Below are positions 54,376 through 62,670 of a stretch of DNA of 64,000 nt, in pieces; position 1 is the stretch's first letter; each line of letters opens with the position of its first letter. This DNA is from Bin34 sp963422415. Lineage in GTDB: Bacteria > Chloroflexota > Anaerolineae > Caldilineales > Caldilineaceae. The position numbers and the translations under genes were made by a program. Location: NCBI GenBank assembly GCA_963422415.1, contig OY729430.1, positions 1,612,001-1,676,000 on the forward strand. Reading direction: 5' to 3'. Under the pieces are notes generated by a model. It saw only the letters and a list, made by a program, of their open reading frames with translations, was not told the DNA's origin and made no database searches.

Positions 54376-55137
54376 CTACGCCGGGATGAGATTCGCCAAC
54401 CCTGCCCACTCCTTCCAGATATCCACATAGGCTCCATAGCCTAGGGCATCGCAGTCCTTGTGCTTCAGGCGCGTGATGACGGCGTGACGGACTTGCGGAG
54501 ATAGATTGTAGCCTCCCGCGTGATAGATCTGGTGGTGGGCCAGAATCAGGTCGCCTGCCTTGCCTGTCAACATCCGGGGACCCTCCGGCAGGTCCAGGCG
54601 CGGGGTGCCTTCGGCCAGCACCTCGTGCCCGTGTTCCCTGAAGTGCTGCGCCAAGATGCGATGAGACTTGGGCCACACGGTGAAATTGCCGCTCTCCGGT
54701 TTCGGCAGGTCCACCAGATAGATCACGGCAAACAGAGTGAAGCTCCGGCGATACTGGCCCTTGGGCTGGCCGTTGGCACCGCTCCCTACACCATCCATGT
54801 GGCCCCCCAGCCGCGCTTCCTGATCAGGCGCGTCCGGGAAGCGAGGATAGGGCTTGGCCATGGTCACGGGCAAGACATTGCCTGCTCCCAGCAGCTCCTC
54901 GGCCACTTTCATGACGTCGGACTTGCGAAAGAGATCCAGGATTACATCCGCCTCCAGCAATTCGGCACAGAAGAAGCTGGAGCGGTTCCGGCTGGCGTCC
55001 TCGCCCGTCTTGCCTACGTTGCCGATGGAGTAGTTGATGGCGCGCAGGGCACTGTGGACCAAGTCCAAGGGCACGGCCCCCGGCAACTGGAGATAGCCTT
55101 CGTCCAAAAACCGCTTTTTCTGGTTTGTTGTCAACAT
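54376..55137 (-). CDS. Phytanoyl-CoA dioxygenase (PhyH) family protein
   Basis: A 2-oxoglutarate and Fe(II)-dependent dioxygenase of 253 residues. The facial metal triad is visible as His-x-Asp in GGHMDGVG and the distal His in LAHHQIYHAGGYN, with an Arg downstream for 2-oxoglutarate binding. The substrate is unknown; such genes are abundant in some environmental lineages. The ATG at 55137 is preceded by GGAGA, and homology begins at MLTTNQKKRFLDEGYLQLPG. A separate gene of the same family lies at the right edge. Confidence 0.88.
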   Translation of the reverse strand: MLTTNQKKRFLDEGYLQLPGAVPLDLVHSALRAINYSIGNVGKTGEDASRNRSSFFCAELLEADVILDLFRKSDVMKVAEELLGAGNVLPVTMAKPYPRFPDAPDQEARLGGHMDGVGSGANGQPKGQYRRSFTLFAVIYLVDLPKPESGNFTVWPKSHRILAQHFREHGHEVLAEGTPRLDLPEGPRMLTGKAGDLILAHHQIYHAGGYNLSPQVRHAVITRLKHKDCDALGYGAYVDIWKEWAGLANLIPA

Positions 55138-55329
55138 GACCGGGTCTCCTCGCATTTCAGGGGAGCATACATCGATTGCCAATACAGCCGGACAAAACCC
55201 ACTGTCAGGATACAGGATACCATCACGCCGGGTCTTGTCGCCCAGACACATAGGTTGACATAAGTTGAGAACATCCTGAATCAAGCCGACGGGCGGTGGA
55301 TGGCAAGACGAGTGCACGGAAGACCATTG

Positions 55330-55335
55330 TATAAT
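55330..55335 (+). promoter_or_regulatory. Possible -10 element TATAAT
   Basis: A consensus TATAAT preceded by TTG lies 36 bp before the SH3-lipoprotein start. No clear -35 is visible. The distance is reasonable for a short leader. Confidence 0.35.
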
Positions 55336-55371
55336 CTCGTTGTTTCAACGGGCGAGCTGGGTTGGCACTTC

Positions 55372-55842
55372 ATGGAATTTTCGAGGGCATGGTGGCGGGC
55401 GGCGGGATTGGCAGTCGGTGTCTTGCTGGCTACAGCCTGCGCGGCTTCGGAAGTGTTGCCCCCTCCGGCGACGGCGACTCCCTCTGCGGAATATCTGGAG
55501 AAGCCGTCGTCTGTTCTTGTAAAGGGCGTCTTGGTGCCTCAGTTGGCCAACGTAGCCACGAAAGATCCGGAAGATCCCACGCCTCAGCCTCCGGCGCAGG
55601 AAGCGCAGCCCACCCCGACACCCACGTCCCTGTGCGCGACCGTCACCACGCCCGTTCTGAATGTGCGGTCGAGTCCCGGGACAGGCTCGGACAACAAGGT
55701 AGTAGGCTCCGTCCAGCAAGACGAAGCCTTTGCCATCATTGGCAACAACAGCAACGGTTCTTGGATCCAGGTTGAGATACCGCGTTTCGCCGGTGCCACC
55801 TGGCTGTTTTCCGAGTACGTGAAAAAAGGATCCTGTCAGTAG
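55372..55842 (+). CDS. SH3-domain lipoprotein
   Basis: A 156-residue lipoprotein. The signal ends in the lipobox LLATAC, followed by a Pro/Thr-rich linker (TPQPPAQEAQPTPTPTS) and a C-terminal bacterial SH3 domain: TVTTPVLNVRSSPGTGSDNK, then SVQQDEAFAIIG and WLFSEYVKKG. SH3b domains bind cell-wall or peptide ligands, so a structural or sensory role at the surface is likely. I chose ATG 55372; the upstream frame lacks a good start. It reads toward the glycoside hydrolase, whose start is 5 bp downstream. Confidence 0.83.
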   Translation: MEFSRAWWRAAGLAVGVLLATACAASEVLPPPATATPSAEYLEKPSSVLVKGVLVPQLANVATKDPEDPTPQPPAQEAQPTPTPTSLCATVTTPVLNVRSSPGTGSDNKVVGSVQQDEAFAIIGNNSNGSWIQVEIPRFAGATWLFSEYVKKGSCQ

Positions 55843-55847
55843 CGCCC

Positions 55848-57184
55848 ATGGGCGGTGGCCCAAGCCGTATGCCCCCCAAGGCGCTGGAACAAGTCCTTGA
55901 AGGCCTGCGCACCCTGTTGCCTTGGTGGCTCGTGTTGGGTGCGTTGGCCGTGACGAGTCTGGCCCTTTCGATGCCCGACAGCAGTCGGGCTTGGATGTCC
56001 CGCCAAGTGGGGGAAGACAGCCGGTTGTCTCAGCTCAAGGGGATCACGGACTTGGCGCGGCAATGGACCCGGCCCCGTGTGGAAATAGCCGACGACTGGA
56101 TCACGGCCAAGACCGTGACCGTGCCGTACGGGATAAACACTTTTCTGCATCACGAAGTGGGACAGGCCCGTCGTCAAGCCGTGATTGGGTTGGCTGCGCA
56201 GGCCGGCTTTGCCTATCTGCGTCAACCCATGCCGTGGGAGGACGTGGAAATTCATGGAGCCAACGATTTCATGGACCGGCGGAACGATCCCCCGCGCAGC
56301 GCTTGGTTCAAGTACGACAACATCGTGCGACTGGCTCGGGCCGAAGGCCTGCAGCTTGTTTTCCGACTGGATGATCCGCCGACCTGGGCGATTGGGAATG
56401 AAGCCGCCATGGGATCCCAGGCTCCGCCACGGAACTTTCAGGATTACGCGGATTTTGGAGCAGCCGTGGCGACGCATTTCAAGGGCCGCGTGCGCCACTA
56501 TCAGCTGTGGAACGAACCCAACATCTTTCCCGAGTGGGGTAACCAGCCGGTTTCGCCCGAGGCCTACGCGCAGCTGTTGCAGGCGGCGGCCACCGCCATA
56601 CGGGCCGTGGACCCGGAGGCCGTGATCGTGCTGGCCGCGCTGGCATCCACCACTGCGTATACGGGAGACACCCGGCAGGGGGGCAGCCTCAACGACCTCG
56701 TTTACTTGGAACGATTGTATCAGGCCGGCGCGGCCCCCTATTTCGATGTGCTGGCCGTGCAGGGCTACGGCCTCTGGTCCGGCCCTCTGGACCGACGCAT
56801 GCATCCCTTGGTCATTAATTTTGGACGAGTGCAGTTTGCCCGAGATTTGATGGTGCAGCATGGGGACGCGGACAAACCCATCTGGATCTCCGAAATGAAC
56901 TGGAATGCCGTGCCGACCGGTCGGGCCGCGCCCTTTGGGCGCGTGTCGCTGAAACGCAAGCCCGGTACCTGCCCTTGGCCTTCGAGCGCATCGAGGAATG
57001 GCCTTGGGTGGAACTTGCCCATGTCTGGTATCTGAAACGTGCCCAGCCGGATTGGGAAGAGGCAGGAGATCCGCAGGCGCATTTCCGCCTTATGACCCAT
57101 GATGGGACCGTAATGCCGGCCTACTGGGTTCTGCAGGCGTATCTGCAAGGCGAGAGGGAGGCAAACGCCTCCGCAGGAGGGTAG
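55848..57184 (+). pseudogene. Clan-A glycoside hydrolase with a frameshift
   Basis: A membrane-anchored or secreted glycoside hydrolase with a (beta/alpha)8 barrel. After an N-terminal hydrophobic helix (LPWWLVLGALAVTSLAL) the catalytic residues are present: WNEPN with the acid/base Glu and WISEMNWN with the nucleophile Glu. The first frame then breaks at about 56950 and would end at 57035 in unrelated residues. The true C-terminus continues in another frame (ETQARYLPLAFERIEEWPW and on) to the TAG at 57182. One indel explains it. Either the gene is broken near its end or the sequence contains an error. Substrate is unknown. Confidence 0.78.
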
Positions 57185-57191
57185 TGGCATC

Positions 57192-57842
57192 ATGCTGGTC
57201 ACACAGCTAACCGTGGGTCTGTTGGAGGAGAATTGCTATGTGCTGGGCTGCCCCGAGACCCGGCAGGCGGTCATCATTGATCCCGGCGATTCGGCGGATC
57301 GGATTTTGCAGGAGATAGAGAAGGAAAGCCTGACGGCGGTCGCCATAGTCAACACGCACGCGCACTTTGACCATATTCTGGCGGTCAACGACATTGTGGA
57401 TGCCATCGGCATCCCCTTTTATCTGCATGAACTTGACTTGCCCACTCTCGCGGACTGTCCCCGTCACATTGCTTCGTGGCTGGGAACGCGCATCGAGGCG
57501 GTACATCGGCCCGACCACTACCTGCAAGCGGGCCAGGTCTTGCGTTTTGGTACAATCGCTCTTGAAGTCAGATTTGTGCCTGGACACGCTCCGGGGCACG
57601 TCGTTTTGGTGGCCCATGACCACAAAATGGTTTTTGCAGGAGATACACTGTTTCGACAGAGCATCGGCCGATTTGACTTGCCTGGCGCGGACGGGCCGCT
57701 GCTCTTGCAGTCGATCCAACAGGAACTGTTGATCTTGGACGACGAGTACGTCATCTATCCGGGCCATGGCCCGGATACCACGATAGGGTTCGAGCGCGTC
57801 CACAACCCTTATGTAGGCGAAAACGCTTCCATTGCGTTGTAG
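57192..57842 (+). CDS. MBL-fold metallohydrolase, glyoxalase II-like
   Basis: A 216-residue metallo-beta-lactamase-fold hydrolase. The metal motif is NTHAHFDHILAV (THxHxDH), followed by PGHAPGHVVLVA, GDTLFRQSIGRFDLPG and YPGHGPDTT. The set is close to hydroxyacylglutathione hydrolase-like proteins (YcbL type); the true thioester substrate is not known. A ribosome binding site GGAGGG lies upstream of the ATG at 57192. It starts right after the glycoside hydrolase remnant and leads into the DUF2007-ccm genes. Confidence 0.9.
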   Translation: MLVTQLTVGLLEENCYVLGCPETRQAVIIDPGDSADRILQEIEKESLTAVAIVNTHAHFDHILAVNDIVDAIGIPFYLHELDLPTLADCPRHIASWLGTRIEAVHRPDHYLQAGQVLRFGTIALEVRFVPGHAPGHVVLVAHDHKMVFAGDTLFRQSIGRFDLPGADGPLLLQSIQQELLILDDEYVIYPGHGPDTTIGFERVHNPYVGENASIAL

Positions 57843-57857
57843 GCAAGTGGGTTGAAC

Positions 57858-58220
57858 ATGTCCGCGGCCGCAGGTCTGTTGGGTTTGGTGCATCGCCTCA
57901 TAGGAGCCGTGCAGGACCGAGAGGGCGAAGCCCGTTCCCGTTCCGTGGGTGGACCAGACCAGATTCCAGTGAAGGTATTCGAGACCAGTTTCCCCTTGGA
58001 AGCCGAAGTGGTGCGGGGATTCCTGGAAGCCAACGACATTTCCGCCTCGGTGCAGCAGGAAGCCATCAGCCAGGCCTATCCCCTGACGGTCGGAGACTTG
58101 GCGGCCACGCGTGTCTTGGTGCCGGCCGCCCTGGCTGCACAGGCTCTGGCGCTGCTTGCCGAGCAGAGGGCGGCTACGGCCAGCCTGACCGAGGCGGTGG
58201 GGGAATCTCGCGATGAGTAG
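57858..58220 (+). CDS. DUF2007-domain protein
   Basis: A small protein of 120 residues. The core VKVFETSFPLEAEVVRGFLE, NDISASVQQEAISQAYPLTV and TRVLVPAALAAQALALLAEQ matches DUF2007, a family annotated as putative signal-transducing domains. No catalytic motif is visible. Its stop overlaps the ccmE start by 8 nt, so it is expressed with the cytochrome c maturation genes; whether it takes part in that process is unknown. Confidence 0.75.
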   Translation: MSAAAGLLGLVHRLIGAVQDREGEARSRSVGGPDQIPVKVFETSFPLEAEVVRGFLEANDISASVQQEAISQAYPLTVGDLAATRVLVPAALAAQALALLAEQRAATASLTEAVGESRDE

Positions 58221-58698
58221 CGTGGTGTCCAGCCGGGACCGAGACGCAGAGGTTCCCGCCGTAGTGACAGGCCGCCGGTGGAATGGGAAGCCCATGTTTT
58301 CGCTGGTCGGTCTGGGCACGATCGCCGTGATCATTGCGCTGATTGTCAACGCGACGTTGGACACCGGCATGTACTATCTGACAGTGGATGAATATCACGG
58401 CCGCCTAGACCGTTTGCAAGGCGAAAGGGTGCGGGTCAATGGGGAAGTGGTGGCTGATTCTGAAGTCTGGGACGCGCAGGCGACACGTCTGGAATTCCGG
58501 GTGCGGGATGTAGGGGGTCAGCACGACTTGAAAGTGGTCTATCATGGACCGCGTCCCGACAATTTTCACAGAGCGACCTCGGCCATTCTAGAGGGCTCAA
58601 TGGGTGTGGACGGTACGTTTCAGGCCGACAGTCTGCTGACCAAATGCCCTAGTCGGTATGAAGAAGAGCCGCCTGCATTGGTGGAGGCGACCCGCTGA
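58213..58698 (+). CDS. ccmE: Cytochrome c maturation haem chaperone CcmE, CxxxY type
   Basis: CcmE binds haem covalently outside the membrane and passes it to apocytochrome c. The 161-residue protein has one N-terminal membrane helix (LVGLGTIAVIIALIV) and a beta-barrel domain (YHGRLDRLQGERVRVNGEVV and on). The haem-binding residue, usually His in HxxxY, is Cys145 in TKCPSRYEE with Tyr149. Cysteine-type CcmE is known from archaea and some bacteria such as Desulfovibrio. ccmA follows after 37 bp. Confidence 0.9.
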   Translation: MSSVVSSRDRDAEVPAVVTGRRWNGKPMFSLVGLGTIAVIIALIVNATLDTGMYYLTVDEYHGRLDRLQGERVRVNGEVVADSEVWDAQATRLEFRVRDVGGQHDLKVVYHGPRPDNFHRATSAILEGSMGVDGTFQADSLLTKCPSRYEEEPPALVEATR

Positions 58699-58735
58699 GA
58701 TCGACGGCCCCCGATCTTAGTCTGGCTGGCTGTGC

Positions 58736-59398
58736 ATGTCCGCGGACACCCCTCTGATGGAAGTGCAAGGGCTTGTGAAGTCCTATGGATTTCGCCCCAT
58801 CCTGCGCGGCGCGGCGCTGACTCTGCACATGGGCGAGTGCGTGGCGTTGCGGGGAGAGAACGGGGTGGGCAAGAGTACACTCTTGCGCATTCTGGCAGGT
58901 CTTTCCCCGGCAGATGCAGGCAGTGTGCTCTGGAGGGGACGGAAACTGGAGGGGCGGGATCGCTCCGTTCGATCCCAGATTGGATATCTGGGCCATGAAC
59001 CGGCTCTGCACGGGACATTGTCCCTGATGCAACATCTCCAGTTCGCGGCCCAAGTGCATGGGCTGATCGAGTGGGATGACCGCGCGCGTGGTCTTCTGCG
59101 ATCGGCAGGACTGTCGGCTGCCTCTTCCCGGCCTGTCCGCGAATTCAGTCGGGGCATGCAACAGCGGGGTGCCTTGTGCCGCCTATGGCTGCCTGACCCG
59201 CGTCTGCTGCTGTTGGACGAACCGAGCTCTCATCTGGATGCAAAGGGGCTTTCCTTTCTGGATTCTCTGCTGGCCCAGCGGCGGACCGCGGACCAGACTC
59301 TGCTGCTGGTTACGCATCGCCCGGAACTGGCCGCACGTTGGGCGGACCGCACCCTGTACTTGCGACAGGGCATGGTGCATCAGTCTGAGGCACGATAA
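58736..59398 (+). CDS. ccmA: Haem exporter ATP-binding protein CcmA
   Basis: CcmA is the ATPase of the CcmABCD complex that releases haem-loaded CcmE. The 220-residue protein has Walker A GENGVGKST, signature FSRGMQQR (variant of LSGGQ, usual for CcmA), and Walker B LLLLDEPSSHLD. The gene lies between ccmE and ccmB in an operon with very short gaps. Confidence 0.92.
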   Translation: MSADTPLMEVQGLVKSYGFRPILRGAALTLHMGECVALRGENGVGKSTLLRILAGLSPADAGSVLWRGRKLEGRDRSVRSQIGYLGHEPALHGTLSLMQHLQFAAQVHGLIEWDDRARGLLRSAGLSAASSRPVREFSRGMQQRGALCRLWLPDPRLLLLDEPSSHLDAKGLSFLDSLLAQRRTADQTLLLVTHRPELAARWADRTLYLRQGMVHQSEAR

Positions 59399-59399
59399 C

Positions 59400-60155
59400 G
59401 TGACGCTTTCCCCTGCTACCCCCGGGGCTATCTATGACCCCACCCAGGCAGTTCTCCAACGACGGTATGGGCCGGTCAGACAGCTGGGGCGCGGCGTCTG
59501 GCTGGTGCTGTGGCAGAGTCTCCAGGTCGAAGTCAGGGAATGGTCTGCCATAGCGCCCATGGGGGCCTTGGGCTTTCTCGTGGTGTTGATCATGAGCCTG
59601 ATATTCGACGCGGGAACCTCCGACCCTCTTGCCTTGGCGGCTGGAGTGTTGTGGGGGGCACTGTATCTGGCTGGACCCGTTGGCTTGGAACGCCAGAACG
59701 GGGGGCCGGATTTCCATGCCTTCATGTCCTATTTGCTGTCGTCTCCGCTGCCGCGTCCCGCCCTCTATCTTGGGATGTGGCTCTTTCAGGGCCTGCTTCT
59801 GCTCTGTACGTCCTGCGTCGCGCTGATAGCTGTCGCCGTTTTCCTGAATGCACCCTTGGGACAAGTCTGGATCCTGATCAGCATAGTTCTGGGTTGCATG
59901 GGATTCAGCGCGGCCGGGGTTGTGGTATCGGCGTTGACGGCAACCCTGAAAAAGAGTCAAGGGCTGTTGGCCGTGGTAGTCCTGCCTTTGACCTTGCCGT
60001 TGTTTCTGATCGGTACGAGTCTCTGTCGTGCCATATGGAACGGAGCGTCTTGGTCCTCGTTTCAGCACTGGGTTTACCTGCTTTTGCTCTACAATGGAAT
60101 GGTTTTGTGGGGAGGGCTGTGGGCCTCCGAGCAAATCTGGCAGGAATGGCAATAG
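59400..60155 (+). CDS. ccmB: Haem exporter permease CcmB
   Basis: CcmB is the six-helix membrane partner of CcmA. The 251-residue protein begins with GTG at 59400, one base after the ccmA stop. It contains the family segment LERQNGGPDFHAFMSYLLSS and LPRPALYLGMWLFQGLLLL. A TGAGG box precedes the start. Upstream frame extensions run through ccmA and are not credible. The start and the gene order support the assignment. Confidence 0.9.
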   Translation: MTLSPATPGAIYDPTQAVLQRRYGPVRQLGRGVWLVLWQSLQVEVREWSAIAPMGALGFLVVLIMSLIFDAGTSDPLALAAGVLWGALYLAGPVGLERQNGGPDFHAFMSYLLSSPLPRPALYLGMWLFQGLLLLCTSCVALIAVAVFLNAPLGQVWILISIVLGCMGFSAAGVVVSALTATLKKSQGLLAVVVLPLTLPLFLIGTSLCRAIWNGASWSSFQHWVYLLLLYNGMVLWGGLWASEQIWQEWQ

Positions 60156-60167
60156 ACGAGACTTGCA

Positions 60168-60887
60168 GTGTCGATTTTCACGTGGCCCCGAGTGCATGGA
60201 TGGGCGACTTGCACGCTTGTGGCAGGCATGGCGCTGTCTCTTTGGGTCGGTCTGGTTCATGCAGCTCCCGCCGTCAATCTGATCGGTGCGGAACAGACCG
60301 CACAACGCATCTTCTACGTTCACATGGGAGCCAACAGCATGGCCCTGGTGGGTTTTCTGACCTCCTTTGGCGCCAGCGTCCTGTACTTGATTCAACGCAA
60401 GCTGGCTTGGGACAGGCTAGCGGCCGCGGGCGTGGAAGTGGGGTTGATCGGGGGACTGGGGACCTTGATCTCGGGCAGCATCTGGGCCAAGCCCGCCTGG
60501 GGTGTCTATTGGACTTGGGATCCGCGCTTGACGACCGCCGCGATTTTGGTGTTGGTCTACATTGCCTATCTGCAATTGCGGAACGGCTTTGAGAATCCGC
60601 GGACCCAAGCGTTGTTTGGCGCCATCTATGCCCTGTTCGCCTATGTCACGATTCCCCTTACGTATTACTCGGCCATCTGGTTTCGCAGCATTCACCCCAT
60701 CATGTTCCTGGCCAGCAATCCCGACGCGGAGGGAGAGTTCGTGGCGGCGCTTGGTCCGTCCATGCGGCTCGCGCTGCAGTCCTCCATGGGAGTCTTCCTG
60801 CTGCTGGGGGTCACGCTGATCGCCCTGCGGTGGCGCATGCTGAATTTCGATGTCCGCGTGCGCACCCTTTGGCTGCGATTGCACTGA
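60168..60887 (+). CDS. ccmC: Haem handling protein CcmC
   Basis: CcmC binds haem and attaches it to CcmE. The 239-residue membrane protein has the tryptophan-rich WWD domain WGVYWTWDPRLTT flanked by the haem-ligand histidines in YVHMGANS and SIHPIMF. Six hydrophobic segments are visible. The start is GTG 60168 (VSIFTWPRVHG). It sits between ccmB and ccmD. CcmF and CcmH are not in the window. Confidence 0.92.
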   Translation: MSIFTWPRVHGWATCTLVAGMALSLWVGLVHAAPAVNLIGAEQTAQRIFYVHMGANSMALVGFLTSFGASVLYLIQRKLAWDRLAAAGVEVGLIGGLGTLISGSIWAKPAWGVYWTWDPRLTTAAILVLVYIAYLQLRNGFENPRTQALFGAIYALFAYVTIPLTYYSAIWFRSIHPIMFLASNPDAEGEFVAALGPSMRLALQSSMGVFLLLGVTLIALRWRMLNFDVRVRTLWLRLH

Positions 60888-60888
60888 C

Positions 60889-61035
60889 ATGCCTTTCCTA
60901 GTCGCGGCCATGATCCTGTTGTGGACGATCGTGCTGCTCTACGTCGTCTTTCTGGTCAACAAGCAGAAATCCCTTGAAGGTCAGCTGAAGGAGCTGGAAG
61001 AGCAGGTGAGACAACAACCCGGGGATGACATGTAA
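60889..61035 (+). CDS. ccmD: Small CcmD-like protein
   Basis: A 48-residue protein with one membrane helix (MPFLVAAMILLWTIVLLYVV) followed by a charged tail (KQKSLEGQLKELEEQVRQQ). Its size, place after ccmC and topology fit CcmD, which helps release haem-CcmE from the ABC complex. Sequence conservation in this family is low, so the assignment leans on context. The ATG at 60889 is one base after the ccmC stop. Confidence 0.75.
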   Translation: MPFLVAAMILLWTIVLLYVVFLVNKQKSLEGQLKELEEQVRQQPGDDM

Positions 61036-61123
61036 GGTCCGTTGCATTCCGCGGCCACGATTTGTTGTATGTTGGTAGGCTTGCGCCCCTTGGGCCACGG
61101 TGAAATCCGGAGGTAAGATTGCT

Positions 61124-62026
61124 TTGAGTCACTATGGAGGCATAGCCACGCCCATTCAGCCGTTGCGGCTGGCTGGGGTATCCCCTTTTTTCCATTCCGT
61201 CACCTTTGTACTGGGCTTTGCCTTGATTTTTACCTTGCTGGGTTCCATGGTGGGGCTGGTCGGGCGCAGTCTGGCGGACCTTCTGCCCACGATCCAGAAG
61301 GTGGGAGCGGTCCTGCTGGTCATCTTCGGTCTGGTCACGATGGGGAGCGTGCAATGGATTCTGGACAGACTCAGGGCTGATCCCGCCGCAGCCTCCAACC
61401 CGGCGATCAAACCCTTGATGGACGTCTTGACCTTCGTCAATGCCCTGCCGTACACGGAATACAGGGTCAGTGAAATTCACAGTGTCAACCGCAGCTGGGG
61501 ATTTTTCAGCAGTTTCCTGATGGGAGTCAGTTTCAGCGCCGGCTGGGTGCCCTGCGTCGGTCCCATTCTGGCCAGCATTCTGTTTATCGCCAGTGACAGC
61601 TCCACAGCCCTGTCCGGCGCCTTGCTGCTGTTCGTCTTTAGCTTGGGCTTGGGCCTGCCTTTCATGGTCACCGGCGCCGCGTTCGGCACCATTACGGCGT
61701 TGTTGCACCGTCTGAATCGGTATCTGCGAATCGTCAGCGTCGTGAGCGGCCTCTTCCTGTTTGTGGTGGCGTATCTGCTGTGGACGGATCGCCTGATCAC
61801 CCTCACGGCTTCCTTGGGTGGGCTGAATGCCTGGGCCTTGAGTTGGGAAGAGGTCCTCACGGACGCGTTGGGCCTTTCCATCAGTCTGGATGCCAATGTC
61901 TTGGCAGGTGTCCCCATTGGTTTCATAGCGGGCTTGATCGGCTTTTTCAGTCCTTGCGTGCTGCCGCTCATACCCGCGTACATAGGGTACCTGAGCGGCA
62001 TGTCTCTGGTCACGGGATCCCGTTGA
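61124..62026 (+). CDS. CcdA-like thiol transporter with permuted helix order
   Basis: CcdA/DsbD-type proteins carry reducing power across the membrane to keep cytochrome c and thioredoxin-like partners reduced. The 300-residue protein has six hydrophobic segments and both redox cysteines: Cys144 in GWVPCVGP and Cys278 in FFSPCVLPLIPAYIGYLSG. In ordinary CcdA the SPCVLPL segment is helix 1, but here it is the last helix, after VLAGVPIGFIAG. The protein begins with the helix normally second (HSVTFVLGFALIF). The TTG at 61124 has GGAGGT 9 nt upstream; no ATG fits. The stop overlaps the TlpA gene as TGATG. Confidence 0.85.
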   Translation: MSHYGGIATPIQPLRLAGVSPFFHSVTFVLGFALIFTLLGSMVGLVGRSLADLLPTIQKVGAVLLVIFGLVTMGSVQWILDRLRADPAAASNPAIKPLMDVLTFVNALPYTEYRVSEIHSVNRSWGFFSSFLMGVSFSAGWVPCVGPILASILFIASDSSTALSGALLLFVFSLGLGLPFMVTGAAFGTITALLHRLNRYLRIVSVVSGLFLFVVAYLLWTDRLITLTASLGGLNAWALSWEEVLTDALGLSISLDANVLAGVPIGFIAGLIGFFSPCVLPLIPAYIGYLSGMSLVTGSR

Positions 62027-62670
62027 TGTTTCGGCCGTTCACTTCCTGCCTTGTCAGGATTTGGCTGGCCTTGGCCCTGATCCTGATCAGCGGTTGCACG
62101 GGCCCCGACACGGCGCCAAGGACTCCCTTGAATCAGCCGGAACTGACGGAGTCCCAGACCGCGGCTGCCTTGCAGTTGACGCCTCCCTTTGACTTGGGAG
62201 CCGGCTTTCCCATGGGGATCGCTCGGGACAGCAATGCCAATGCATGGCAGGAAGGGACGCCGGTTCCGGTGTTTGTCTTGGAATTTGCGGATGGTACCAG
62301 CCTGTCTACGGAAAATCTGGCGGGACGCGCGCTGTTGATCAATTTCTGGGCCACTTGGTGCGGGCCCTGTCGGCACGAAATTCCCATTATCCTGGAACAG
62401 CAGGATCGGCACCCCCAGGATCTGCTGGTGCTGGCGGTCAATGTCAAGGAAGACAAGGAGATCGTGGAGGATTTTGCCACTGAATTTGCCATGAACATTC
62501 CCGTGATTCTGGATCCGCCAGGGGATATCGTCCGACAGTTTGAGGTGCGGGGCTATCCTACCTCGATCTTCGTGGATGCCCGCGGCGATCTGACAGCTCG
62601 ATGGCAGGGGGTGTTGGACGCGGCCAAGCTGGAGGAGTTGGTCAATGCCAGCCTGGCCGCCCTTGACTGA
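62026..62670 (+). CDS. TlpA/ResA-like thioredoxin lipoprotein
   Basis: A membrane-attached thioredoxin-fold protein of 214 residues that probably reduces apocytochrome c before haem attachment. The signal ends in the lipobox LISGC. The redox motif is WATWCGPCRHEIP, followed by VNVKEDKEIVEDF and GYPTSIFVDARGDL with the cis-proline. It overlaps the CcdA-like gene by one base and is presumably reduced by that protein. The next gene starts directly after its stop. Confidence 0.9.
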   Translation: MFRPFTSCLVRIWLALALILISGCTGPDTAPRTPLNQPELTESQTAAALQLTPPFDLGAGFPMGIARDSNANAWQEGTPVPVFVLEFADGTSLSTENLAGRALLINFWATWCGPCRHEIPIILEQQDRHPQDLLVLAVNVKEDKEIVEDFATEFAMNIPVILDPPGDIVRQFEVRGYPTSIFVDARGDLTARWQGVLDAAKLEELVNASLAALD

